Source: Colius striatus
Lineage: Eukaryota; Chordata; Aves; Coliiformes; Coliidae
NCBI RefSeq assembly: GCF_028858725.1
Contig: NC_084759.1
Coordinates: forward strand, 138,490,171 to 138,554,170
DNA: 64,000 nt
Direction: 5' to 3'
This document shows, in pieces, positions 38,046-49,479 of this stretch. The position numbers and the translations under genes were made by a program. Within the stretch, counting starts at the first letter, position 1; each line of letters begins with the position of its first letter. Below the pieces are notes generated by a model. That model saw nothing but the letters and a program-made list of their open reading frames with translations. It ran no database searches and was not told where the DNA came from.

Positions 38046-38440
38046 AATCATAAAATAGAGTCATAGAATTCTTTAGGTTGAAAAAGACCTTTAAGATCAC
38101 CAGGTACAATCATTAGCCTAACACTGTCAAGTCTACCAGTAAACCATGTCCCTGAGCATCACAACTATATGTCTTTTAAATACCTCTAGGGATGGTAACT
38201 CAATCACTTGCATGGCAAGCCTATTCTTATGTTTAATAACCCTTTTGGTGAAGAATTTTTTCCTAACATCCAATCTGAACCTCCCCTGGTGCAACTTGAA
38301 GTAATTTCCTCTTGTTCTATCACTCATTACTTGGGAGAAGAGATCAACATCCAAGTAATGCCATAACTTCACCACATCAAAATAGTGATGTAGATAGAAA
38401 GTGTGTAGGTCTTGCTTCTCAACCTTTTTGTCACATGGTC
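38046..38440 (-). repeat. CR1 LINE 3' end, antisense
   Basis: On the plus strand it reads 'tcatagaattctttaggttg', 'aaaaagacctttaagatcac', 'taccagtaaaccatgtccct', 'tttaaatacctctagggatg' and 'aacctcccctggtgcaactt', the complement of a CR1 3' terminus. The 103-codon minus frame (38,133-38,444) is the decayed ORF2 C-terminus. It is 5'-truncated at about 38,440 and belongs to a different CR1 subfamily from the copies ending at 45,183 and 54,692, judged by its 3' UTR. Confidence 0.92.
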
Positions 38441-40296
38441 TCACTTGAGAAAAATTAAATCATTCTGGTTTAGTCATATCTAGCTGTTTTTTTTATCAAA
38501 TTAATGAGACCAGACTTGCCTATCTATTTCTGGGCAAAGCCATTAGAGTAACTTCCTCAATATCTTTTTGCCATGGTATGAAGTTGTCTGATCTGCTCAG
38601 GCTTTAGATTAACATAGATCCATCCACTTGTTCATTCAATTTTTCTCTGAAGTATTTAAGAGGTGTGCCTAGATGGATGGGAATTGCACCTTAATCCCTG
38701 AGAAAGGATGGTTTTTCAATGAAGGTTACATGATACATCTAGAAACTGGTATTTCTAATATGTTACTTCAGTGTGGAAGCAAACTACCCTCAAGCAGATG
38801 CAGTACCAGCATGCAAATATTGCTAAATTGAGTGCCCTCATGCTGACAGGTAGGCAGAGGGAAAGCATTAAGATTTTCATTGAGACAAGGTAAAACTGGC
38901 AATATGAACTCAACTCATGCTAAAAATGCTGCCTATGGTTTTTGAACTTGCACTGCAATGAAAGAATTGCCAACTTTGAGAATCTCATGAGAAATTAAAA
39001 CTGTTTCTCATTGTTTCATGTATTTTCCACCTATTTTGATTTGGCAGAAGTTTGATAGATGTGAAATAGTAGGTATAGAAGTGTAATTATTATTTAACAA
39101 TATACTCAACACTCTGATCTAGTTATCTGTAGCAGTACTGTTAGGTGTTCTTTCCTACTTGAAAGACTTTAGTGTATTTAGTAGTTTTGTGGCTAAAACT
39201 ACTTATCAGAGTAATAGTATCTTAAAATGCAAAGTAGCCTGGAAGGAAATCTTACTGGCATCATAGCCGGTAAGTATACGTCAACAGTTAATCAAAGGGT
39301 TGTACATGACAATCAATTTCATGGAAAATAGTTTTTAAAGAATTATCTGCTTTTTTTTCTTGTCTGTTCTTTTACTTTGTTTTACTGTAATGTTCCTTTG
39401 AGTAATATCAGAATTATGAACGTTAAGATTTAAAAGAAAATAAATTTTCATACAGTTCTTCTGCAGAGCAAGTCTTTGCCAATATACTTATTTGTCTGAA
39501 TAGCAAAGATTTGACACGCATTAAAATAAGAATAATAATACACCAACAAAAGTCTTATAACAGTCTTTTTTATATTGATCTGGTTTTAACAACACTTATT
39601 TTAAAAGCTCTCCTGTGTAATGTTATTGCCTGTATTTCTTCAAGAGGGAATACAGGTTTAAAACTTAATTTTTTGTCCAGCTTCACTTTGTGCCAGTACC
39701 TTAGTGAACATCTCCAGAATCCTGATAGATTTTTTAATTCTAAAATCAGTTAATATTTTCTTTTTCTATATAATAGCAATGAGTAAATTTGCATTTTCTT
39801 AAGGATGTAAAAAATTAGATTGAAGATATCAACGTTAGATGTGGAATTTTTCAAGCAGTAATTAAATGTGCATTATTAGCATTTATATTGCATTGCTTAT
39901 TGGTGATTCCTGTTAAAAGTGATCATTACAATTCTCTTTCACAAACTCAATGTAAGTACTTAGGTACTGATTTGTAAGATTTTTGGCTAGAATTTCTCAT
40001 GAAATTTACTTTCATACTTGTTTTGGTTATCTAATGTGTTCTTGCTTTTGTTGTTGTACATATCTTAGGATATGTATAGGAAGAAGCTGGTGATGTTCCA
40101 TTAAGCTTTTAGTTTCTATGGTCTCTTCACAACTAATCTAGTTTAATAGCAATCAAAAGTCTTTAAAAAGTAGGCAGAGCTCAAGTAAGCCATTTCATGT
40201 TTCTAGACACTTTTGGGGAAGCTCTACTAACCATAGCAGGTGCCATGTTATTAAATGCTGAAATTTAGCCTTTTTGGTACTCTCAGTTTAACAAGG

Positions 40297-41280
40297 TGGT
40301 GTAGTTTTAAGCCCAGCCATCAACAAAAAACCACACAGCTGCTCTCTCACCATTCCCCACCCCATGGATGTGGAGGAGAAAAGATAATCCAGGGCCTTAT
40401 GGATCAAGCCAGGGACAGGGAGAGCTCACTCCTCATTTATTGTCCCACACAAAACAAACTCAGTTACTCAAGTGAGGGAAGAAAACAAGATCAGTTTAAT
40501 CAGCTACCAGTTAGAAACAGAACAAACAGAAAGCAAAAAAAGAGTAGGATGATGTGAAAAATAAAACCAGCCTTTTAAGACCTCCTTCTCCCCAGGCTCA
40601 GTTACCTGCTCCCAATAGCTCTGCCTCCTCCCTGGTCAGTAGCAACAGAGGGGCAATAAATGGAGGTTGCAGTCGGTCCATTACAGATGGTCTCTGGCAT
40701 TCCTTCCTTCACAGAGAGAAGGACTCACATTCTTCCCCTGCTCTAACACAGGGTTCCTCCCTCAGAGTACAATTTTTAACAAACCTCTCCAGTGTGAGCC
40801 CTTCCCAAGAGCTGCAGCTCCTCACAGAGTCCTCCTGCATGAGTCTCCTCCACAGCCAACAAACTCCAGACACATTCTGTTCCAACACAACCCCACCATA
40901 AAATAACAACTTCCTTCAGGAACAGCCATCCCCTCTGGAATGAGATCCTCCACAAGCTACCAATAAACCTCAGGTCTACCATTATCCTCTGTGAGCTGCA
41001 TGGGGACAGCCGCCATCTCACCACAGCATGCAAAAGGGGTCTCTGGTCCATCATACCGTCTCCTCTGTTCCCTCACTGATCACTCCTCTCTCTCATCACG
41101 CTCCCATTACCACCTTTTCAAGCTCCTTTTCCTTAAAAAGTGATTGTGAATGCACCCAATTGGCTCAGCTCTAGATGTGGGTCTGACTTAGAGCTGGGGA
41201 GTTTCAAACAACTTCTTACAGGAGCCACCACTGCAGCCCCTACCCCATTATCAGAAAAAGCTCCACACAAATCAAACACA
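40297..41280 (+). mobile_element. Avian ERV LTR, sense, probably solo
   Basis: It opens with 'tggtgtagttttaagcccag' and a purine-rich 'aggagaaaagataatccagg'. It has an internal 'gagtaggatgatgtgaaaaa' block and ends near 'tccacacaaatcaaacaca'. Blocks shared in order with the LTR at 42,881-44,193 ('aaaaagtgattgtg', 'caattggctcag', 'gagctgggga', 'acttcttacaggagc') show the two belong to one family. AATAAA hexamers lie at 40,655 and 40,962. The exact ends and a target-site duplication could not be fixed. The 100-115 codon frames inside overlap on both strands and are not genes. Confidence 0.75.
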
Positions 41281-42163
41281 GGAGCAAACAGCTATGAATT
41301 TTGATTAGCTTACAGTGTTAATCGATGAAGCAAAGAATTACCATTTATCTGTGATTTTGTGAGCATTTTTGTCAGTACATCTCAAAAGTTTCTCTTAATT
41401 TTGCAACTTTTAAGAATAACACAAACTAAAATGTTAGGAATGTCTATATTTCGTTTGCTCAATTACATATCTCATATAGAAATTTTTAAAGGCTAAATAA
41501 AATTAAGCCTCAGAAAAATTTAAATGGCATAAGTTGTAAAGAAATCTTCTCAAATTCTTGTGCCCTTTGGGTTTTTCTAGTGATTTTTGTACTGAAACAC
41601 TGAAATTAATTAATGTGTTAACATTTCGTAAGCGCTATGAAAACAAGCTTACAGTTTAAGAATTCTGGAAGTGTGAATAATTAATCTGAGTTAAACATTC
41701 TGTCATGTTAAGAATAGAACACAATGTCATAGGTTATTGTGAAGTATATTGTCTCCAAACTTTAATAGTGTTTCTTATTTGATATATTCAAAGACTTGGA
41801 TCTCATGATAATTTAATCATCCTTATTTCATTTTTTAAGATTACTGTTTGCTGTATGTTGCATGTAAATTTAACTAATAGAGTCTACAATGTGATCTGAA
41901 TTGCTGTTGGAGAAGTGTTGTATTACATATATTTTATGACTGATAAATTTTATACTGCCATTTTATTTTACTGCATAATATCTTAGAGGTTTTCTAAAAT
42001 GTGTTTTAATATTGTATATGCATTATATAGAATTTTATTGTAATTACTTACTTGCTAATTGTGTCATATAGTACACTTTATAGAAGATATTTTTAACACA
42101 CAAAATCAAATCTGCATGTTGTGAATAGAAATTGAAGTTACATGTAGAATAGAAGAACTCATG

Positions 42164-42880
42164 CTCTGGTGACAGAGGATGCAGAGAAGGCTAGTGAAGG
42201 CTACTGCTGCCTTTGCTTTGGTCTTTATGGCCAAGGCCAGCCCTGGAGAAGCCCAGTCCAGCAAGGATAATAGGATGGACAACAGAGGACTTGCCCAGGG
42301 TGGAAGAGGAAGAGGTGAAAGACTTATTGGGAAAGCTTAACACTCAAAAGTCAATGAGTCCTGATGGGATGCATCTGAGAGTGCTGAGGGAGCTGACTGA
42401 TGTGAGTGCTAAGCCATTCTCCATCATTTTTGAACAATCATGGAGGACAGGCGAGGTACCTGAGGACTGGAGAAAGGCCAATGTCACTTCAGTCTTCAAA
42501 AAGGGCAGCAAGGACGACCCAGGAAACTACAGGCCGGTCAGCCTCAACTCCATCCCTGGAAAGGTGATGGAACAACTCATCCTGAATGTCATTACTAAAC
42601 ATATGAAGGAAAATATGTTTATCAGGGGGAGTCAACATGGATTCACCAAAGCAAAATCCTGTCTGACCAACCTGATTGCCTTCAATGAAGGCATAACCGG
42701 CTGGCTAGATGAGGGGAGAGTAGCGGATGTCATCTACCTTGACTTCAGCAAGGCTTTTGACACTGTCTCCTAAAACATCCTTATCAGAAAGATCAGGCAG
42801 TGTGGCTTGGATGAGCAGATGGTCTGGTGGATCGAGAACTGTCTGAATGACAGAACTCAGAGGGTGATGATAAACGGAGC
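42164..42880 (+). repeat. CR1 LINE ORF2 (reverse transcriptase, 5' part), sense
   Basis: The open frame at 42,213-42,773 is the fingers/palm part of a CR1 reverse transcriptase: 'GEVPEDWRKANVTSVFKKGS', 'DPGNYRPVSLNSIPGKVMEQ', then 'VIYLDFSKAFDTVS', where a TAA ends the frame in place of the usual His codon. It joins directly to 44,199 once the inserted LTR and one copy of its duplicated target are removed. The element is dead (stop codon, LTR insertion) and truncated on its 5' side at about 42,164. Confidence 0.93.
42876..42880. repeat. Left target-site duplication GGAGC
   Basis: 'ggagc' precedes the LTR and is repeated exactly at 44,194-44,198. Removing the LTR and one copy restores the CR1 frame around 'aacggagccaagttggaggc'. 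Confidence 0.9.
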
Positions 42881-44193
42881 TGTCATGATTTGGCCCAGCT
42901 AGCACAGAAGCAGCATGACAGTCTCTTGCTCGGTGCCCCCTATTCACCCCCCATTCACCCCCAGCCTCATTAGGATGGCGGAGGCCCCAGTGAAATGGAA
43001 GGAAAAAGATAACCAACGATGTTGTGGATTGAGACAAGGGCAGGGAGGGCTCACTACCAATTGCAGTTCCAGGCAAAACAGACTCCAGTATTTGACTTAG
43101 AGAGGAAAGTAGGAAAGTTTATTCTACTACCTACAAGAAACTGAACAGACCAAAAAGCAAAAAGAGAGTAGGATGATGAGAAAATTACAACCAGCACTTT
43201 AAGATCACCCTCCTCCATCCCTCCTTTCTTCCCGGGCCCAGCTCACTGATCCTGATATCTCTTCCTCCTCCTTCAACGGCTTGGGGGGCAAGGAATGGGG
43301 AATGTGGTCAGTCTCTCACAGATGGGCTCTGCTGCTTCTTTCTTCTCAGATGAGGATGACTTCTTGCATTCTTCCCCTACTCCGATATGGGCTCCCTCTC
43401 ATGGGACACAGTCCTTAAGAACCTTCTCTGGTGTAGGTTCTTCCTAGCAGCTGCAGCTTCTGCCAATACAGGGCCCCTCACACGGGATGCAGTCCTTAGT
43501 GATTATTGTTGACATGGATTCTTCATCACTATTGCAGTTTCTGCAGATACAGAATCCGTCCCTCAGGACACGGCCCCTTATGGGCATAATTTTAATGAGC
43601 TTCTTTGGTGTGGGTCCTTCCCCGTAGTTATAGTTTCTGTGAATATTGGGTCCCTCCCTTGGTACACGACCTCCTCCAGCCATAGTTACTGCCCCTGGCA
43701 CGGGGTCTTTAATGAAGTGAATCACTGCCCCTGGCTTGGGTTTTTTAGCAAAATGAGTCTCTGCCACTGATTCGGGGTCGTTATCAAAATGAATCTCTGC
43801 CCTTGATGTGGGATCTTTAATGAAATGCAAGCAAATTTCAGCTTCACCAGTCTTTTCTGTAGAATACAGGGGAGTTTCTGCTCCAGCATACCTCCTTCTC
43901 TTTTCCCTCACTGACCTTGCAGTCCTCATGGTTGCTTCTCTCTCCCCACTCCTTGCATCACCACCAGCCAGAGAAGAAGAAGGGACAGAAGAAGGAAGGA
44001 ATAGGAAGCAGAAACAGGAAGAAGCCTCCTCTTCCGGCTTCTTAAAAAGTGATTGTGGAGGTGTCTAATTGGCTGAGCCCCAGAAGTGGGTCTGGCTCAG
44101 AGCTGGGGAGAGTTGTGAGCAACTTCTTACAGGAGCTATCTTTACAGTCCCTTCTCCCTTACCAGAAAAAGGCTGTCATGTCAAACTATGACA
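42881..44193 (+). mobile_element. Solo LTR inserted in CR1, with perfect TSD
   Basis: It starts 'tgtcatgatttggcccagct' and ends 'caaactatgaca'. The 6-bp ends TGTCAT / ATGACA are perfect inverted repeats with TG...CA termini. It is flanked by a perfect 5-bp duplication (GGAGC at 42,876-42,880 and 44,194-44,198). Length is 1,313 bp, with no internal retroviral coding region, so it is a solo LTR left by recombination. The 161-codon minus-strand frame at 43,444-43,929 contains imperfect repeated peptides (IHFIKDP-type) caused by degenerate tandem units of the LTR; I do not call it a gene. Confidence 0.92.
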
Positions 44194-45183
44194 GGAGCCA
44201 AGTTGGAGGCCTGTGGCCAGTGGGATTCCACAGGGATTGGTTTGGGGCCAGTCTTGTTCAATATCTTCATCAATGACCTGGATGAGGGGACAGAGTGTAC
44301 CCTCAGTAAGTTTCCTGATGACACCAAATTGGGAGGACTGGCTGATTCCCCAGAAGGCTGTGCTGCCATTCAGAGCAGTCTTGACTGGCTTAAGAGTTGC
44401 ACAGAGAGGAACCTCATGAGGTTCAACAAGGGCAAGTGCAGAGTCCTGCACCTGGGGAGGAACCATGCACCAGTACAGGCTAGGGATTGACCTACTGGAG
44501 AGCAGCTCTACATAGAGAGACCTAGGAGTCCTGGTTGATAATAAACTAACCATGAGCCAGGAATGTGCCCTCGTGGCCAAGAAGGCCAGTGGCATCCTGG
44601 GATGCATCAAGAAGAGTGTGGCCAGCAGGTCGAGGGAGGTTCTGCTCCCCCTCTACTCTGCCCTGGTGAGGCCTCATCTGGAGTCCTGTGTCCAGTTCTG
44701 GGCTCCTCAGCTCAAGAGGGACAGAGAACTTCTGGAGAGAGTCCATCACAGGGCCACCAAGATGATCAGGGGACTGGAGCATCTTTCTTATGAGGAAAGG
44801 CTGTGACAACTGAGATTGTTTAGATAAGAGCAGACTGAGGAGAGTTCTCATTAAATATTTACAAATATCTAACTAGTGGATGTCAGGATGCTGGGACATC
44901 ACTTTTTTCTGTTGTATCTAGTGACAGGACGAGGGGTAATGGAAAGAAGCTGGAACACAAAAAGTTCCATTTAAACATAAGGAAACTATTTTACTGTGAG
45001 GGTGACGAAGCCCTGGCACAGGCTGCCCAGGGAGGGTGTGAAGTCTCCTTCTCTGAAGGTTTTCAAAACCTATCTGACTGTGTTCCTGTGTGACCTGATC
45101 TAGGTGGACCTGTTTTTAGCAGGGAGCTTGAACTAGATGATCTCTACAGGTCCTTTCCAACTCCTACCATTCTGTGATTCTGT
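44194..45183 (+). repeat. CR1 LINE ORF2 3' part and 3' UTR, sense
   Basis: Continuation of the split CR1. The RT palm piece ('[20 protein letters not shown]', then the FxDDTK motif with Pro in place of Ala at about 44,312-44,330) is followed by '[15 protein letters not shown]' and the thumb ('[20 protein letters not shown]', '[20 protein letters not shown]'). The standard 3' UTR ends in repeated 'attctgtgatt' at 45,171-45,183. With the 42,164-42,880 part, the element was about 1.7 kb, 5'-truncated. Its end lies 160 bp before PLCZ1 exon B. Confidence 0.95.
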
Positions 45184-45343
45184 AGTATCATTTGATAGGG
45201 CATTTCAGTCACTGATGCCTGAAGTTTTCTTCATTGTTTTTGATTTGATTATGATTAGATATAATAGAGTGTTTTGAGTGTATCTTTGTATCATTGCATA
45301 TCTTTTTTTTTATTGACTATTTTTGTTTTGGTTTTGTTTTCAG

Positions 45344-45578
45344 AAAACAGTTGATAAACAGAAGACACATACAATTAATATAGAAGACTTCAGGGCAATT
45401 TATCGAACTATTGCACACAGACTTGAATTTCGGGAACTTTTCCAAATTTACTCTCAAAACAGAAAAACTTTATCTACCCCTGAGCTCATTGAATTTCTCA
45501 AAAGAGGACAAGATGAAACTGAAGCTTGTGAAATAGCTGCCTTAGAAATTATTTTGAAGTATGAACCCATAGAAGAAG
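45344..45578 (+). CDS. PLCZ1: PLCZ1 exon B: EF-hand domain
   Basis: Residues 42-119 plus the first base of codon 120. The exon follows a 'ttttgttttcag' acceptor and ends at GAAG|GTATGC (phase 1). '[20 protein letters not shown]' carries an EF-hand exit helix, and '[20 protein letters not shown]' is the next EF-like unit. It ends with 'ILKYEPIEE', the conserved link to the following helix. The calcium-loop positions are partly degenerate (the loop '[12 protein letters not shown]' has Gln, Thr and Asn at some acidic positions). This is common for PLC EF-hands, so calcium binding at each loop cannot be assumed. The frame is fully open. Confidence 0.95.
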
Positions 45579-46904
45579 GTATGCATAGTTTAAGTATTTG
45601 ATTTCCAAGTCTTATTTATTGTACTTCTGTCAGTGACTGTAGTTTTAAATACCCATCTGACTATGCAAATTGAACATTTTAAAAGAAAACTAATATCAGC
45701 AATCATAGTATAATTATGTACACTGTATAATATCTTTTGTGAGCACTTGTACAAAATATTGATTTTTAAAAAATTCTGATCTTTAAACATTGTGAATATA
45801 ATAATGCAAGAAGTCATTAATGAAGCATGATAAATTTACACAGCATATTGCTCAGTGGTAGTGTATTACATGACTTACTAGATCCATCACTATTAGTCCT
45901 TGTTGAACAAAATACAGTTTTCAGACAATAGATGAACTAATATATACTGCACTAAATCTTTTTAATGTCCTCTGAAACATGTGAATGATCATTATTAGGA
46001 AGGCAGACTGACCTTTTCTTGTGTAGCTAAGTGTTCAAAAATAATTTTGTTTAATTAAATAGGGTAATATAAATATGAGATTATAAGGATTAAAAAAAAT
46101 AGCAACTGGTTAGCAGTTTTGTTAACAACTGGTCTGTTCAGTACAGAATATTTATTTTACAGGAAATCAACCATATCAGTAATAATAGATGAATTTTATT
46201 TTAATAAAAAAGTATGAAAATCTGAAGGCTGGGAACAGCATTTTTGAAGATTAGAACATGTCAGAATTTAATATTACTTAATTTAGTTTAACTATTCAGT
46301 TCTGTGATTCACAATGACAACCCATTCCATTTCAAAACATACCTTACAACCAAGATCATTCTATTCAGGTGTCATGTTAATTGTTACAGTACTGTATACA
46401 GTATTATATCTTACCAAATTAAAGAATACATGCTATTAGATTTTGATATAATACTTCCATTTTGTACTATTTAAAAGTACCATTTTAATAGAATACTCTC
46501 CAAGAATCACACTTTTTGCACTTGATATGTCTATGTTTGAGTGTCACATGGCAGAAAGTTTAATTGTAGAAGTAATCTAATAACAGATTTCACAGAGGAG
46601 AACATCTTCTAAAGATGCATCTACTGAGAAGGTTATATCTTTTTCTTTACTGAGAAAGACTGAAACCTTAGACAGTTATACTCCAGTTTGCTATCAGCTG
46701 GATATGATTGCTAACAATATCAGGGCTGCATTGTAAACGTGGTGGATTATCAGCATCTTTAGCAGGCATAGTGTCTGTTTATGTCTACTGATGTCATTAT
46801 GTTATTTGTGTTAAAGTTATAATTATTTATTTATCCTCTCCCAAGCTGAATTTCCATTTTGTTCTCTGATCAGATTCTAAGAGTAGCTCTCTAAACACAG
46901 AATT

Positions 46905-47220
46905 GTATCATAGAATCATGTAACTGTTCAGATGGAAAGGAATTTCAGGAGGCCACCCACTCCAGTCTTTTGCTCGATGCAAAGTTAATAGTGTATTCAC
47001 AATAGGTTTCTAGGGTTTTTTTTTTTTTAAGGTCAAAATTTGAAAACCCCTGAGGACAGAGATCGATAGTCTCCTTCTTTTGCCCAGAAATGGCTTCCAA
47101 GGTTTCTTGCAACATGATTTTCCCCGGGATGAAAGTGAGGCTGGCCAATCTGTGATTCTCTGAAAACTCCAGTTTAATTTGATGGGTGTTTTAAAGTCAT
47201 CAGAATAATATTCTAAAACC
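46905..47220 (-). repeat. Degraded CR1-type LINE pieces, antisense
   Basis: 46,905-46,985 resembles the complement of a CR1 3' terminus ('tcatagaatcatgtaactgt', 'ggaggccacccactccagtc'). 47,060-47,215 reads on the minus strand as 'SLTFIPGKIMLQETLEAIS', matching the conserved CR1 RT block SLTSIPGKxMEQ. The two pieces are separated by unrelated sequence, so this is an internally deleted or rearranged old copy. Confidence 0.6.
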
Positions 47221-48799
47221 ATTAGACAAAAACTTCACACAATTATTACTTTAAAAACATTGAGTACTTTTTGATAACTTTTTTTTTTTTTCATTCTGCC
47301 CTATTTATCTTTGTCCCTTGTTCTTCTATGTATTCTGCTCTTCAACTCTTTTTTGGTCATCACAAACCATTTTTTTAGTTTACTTTTCTTAGGGTTCTTT
47401 CTGACATTTTGCTTGGAATTAACAATATAAGCTTGGTGCATCTGTCAGATAAAGAATTTGATTAGTCCAGAATATATTTGTGAATCAAAAAACCATGTTC
47501 TGTTTATTCCTAGAATATACAGTATTTTAAACTTGTTTTGTGTATGTGCATGCATATGTGACATATAGAAAGAAGGAGAGCATGCAATTGCAAGGAGTGA
47601 CTTTTGATCCCATTTGTCAACGTAAACCAAATATAAGAGTAGATACCTCAGTCAAATTCCTACAGGCTTCATAAAAAGTCATATGAAATAAAAAAGATTA
47701 CTTCAAACTCTCAACTAAGACAGTGGCTGAAGCTGGGTTTATGAGACAGAAGAATTCAGATGTGTGAAAGCACATGTAAATATCCAATTTTAGCAAAAGC
47801 TTTCACCAGAAGACAATAGATTAATAGATTGAAGGCTTTAGAAAACAAAACAGCAGCTCAAACAGATACTTTATTCCAATATGAATCTGTATTGCAAGTG
47901 TGGATTGGGTGGGAAATAGATTCCCTGCAATATAAAATCAGAGTAGAAAGAAATAACTATATCCTTACTTTAGCCAAGGAAATAGTTCTGTCTTTACTGT
48001 TCACTTAGAGTATAAATGTTTTAGTCTAACATTAAGTAGCCAAATTTCATATTAGGAAATTCCATCTGATAATGTTTCTGCCTTGAGGTTATTATTATTT
48101 GTCACTTTTAACAATAATTGAAAGCTTTCTTCTTCCAATGTAGCAAAGTCACACCCTTATCTCTGATTGCAGATATTTCTCATGAGTTCACTTCTAAAAT
48201 TCCCAGCAGATGTATTTGTACCCATTTCAATATCTCTCATGGCCAAGTAATGTAAGCATTTAATTACTAACTCAGCTATTAGGAAACAAAGAACAAACAC
48301 ATTTAATGAGAGGGAAAACACCTTTCTCCCCATTTCCCAGGCTCAACTTCAGTTCAGGCTCCTTTCCTCTTACCTAGTCATTGCTGCAAGTTGTATTCAG
48401 TCCCTTTAGGGAGGAAAGAGGCTTTGCAGGAGACTGGTCAATGCGTAGTGACTTCTTTCTGCCTTCTTCACCTTTCTCACACTTTCATTTTGCTACTGCT
48501 TCCTTATTTGTTTCCTCTGCTTCAGCATGGATCCTCCATGGGCTTCAGTTCCTTCAGGGCAGCAAACATCTTATGAAAGCTTTCATTTTTCCTTTCCATA
48601 AAGATAAATTAGAAAGCAGAATGTAATAAACTCCAAAAAGCATAGGCATAGAATGTAATCCAATCCTTTCAATTACTCTGGTTATATCCATAATTCCTCC
48701 TGATATGGCAGTATTTGTATCTATGACAAAGCATTAATTTGCCTTAACTGGATGAATAGGGAAAAAAATTGAAAAATTGTTTGGAAAAAAAGAATATTA

Positions 48800-48868
48800 T
48801 TGGACTAGATGTTCTTTTGAGGTCCCTTCCAACCCTTAAGATTCTGTGATTCTTTGATCCTGTGATTA
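48800..48868 (+). repeat. CR1 LINE 3' tail, sense
   Basis: 'ttggactagatgttcttttg' followed by 'aggtcccttccaacccttaa' and 'gattctgtgattctttgat'. Only the terminal 70 bp or so of the element is present. Confidence 0.88.
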
Positions 48869-49479
48869 TTAACATTCCATATTCCAGACTATCCAATAGG
48901 GGAGGACAAGAAAAAAAAAAACACCTTGAATTTTGTAAACAACAAGAAGCTACAAGAAGATAGAAATCCATTTACATAAGTATATGTGATGCACTTTTAC
49001 ATGTCTCAATTCACAGAACTGCCAATGCTGCCAGAACTTCAGTGCAGAGTGCAGAGCCACTCTCTCCCTGATTGCAGACAAGTATTACTATTTTACAAAC
49101 TTGCTTGGAGTTCTGGTAGTTGTCCAAAAACATGATGTTGATTTCAGTTGTATGCAGTTCAAGGACAGTGACGACAAATCCCGAGGAAAGAAAATGCATA
49201 AGCCAATATAAGGACCTGTAATAAACTCAATTTTTGTATAAAAATGCAAATATTTTTAGTTCATTGATTAGGTACATAAGGTAGACATTTTAGTGACATT
49301 TTGGAAAGTCAGTAGGACTTACTGGCCCAACTTAGAGAACTGGCCCAACACAGAGAAATATATTGAGCACAAAAAGTAAATTAATCAGAAATTAAAACCA
49401 ATTGAAAAAAAAGGCATCTCTTCAAAGGAATTGGATCTACAGTTCCTGTAATTCCTCATAGATAAAGCATACAAGAGCA

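Larger units (their letters stand above)
37854..45343 (+). other. PLCZ1 intron A-B, filled with transposons
   Basis: A 7.5-kb GT...AG intron. It carries an antisense CR1 3' end (38,046-38,440), a sense LTR (about 40,297-41,280) and a sense CR1 split by a second sense LTR (42,164-45,183). The parts at 38,441-40,296 and 41,281-42,163 are AT-rich with no gene or repeat recognised. The CR1 ends only 160 bp before the next exon. Confidence 0.85.

Noticed and set aside
42213-42773. 186-codon reverse-transcriptase frame considered as a host gene
   Set aside because: Clear CR1 ORF2 fragment with the CR1 continuation and 3' tail downstream of an LTR insert.
43444-43929. 161-codon minus-strand frame with repeated peptide units
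   Set aside because: The repeats come from degenerate tandem units of the LTR at 42,881-44,193; no start context, domain or splice support.
40297-44193. Two sense LTRs considered as the ends of one provirus
   Set aside because: They differ in length and sequence, the second has its own perfect target duplication, and the DNA between is not retroviral.
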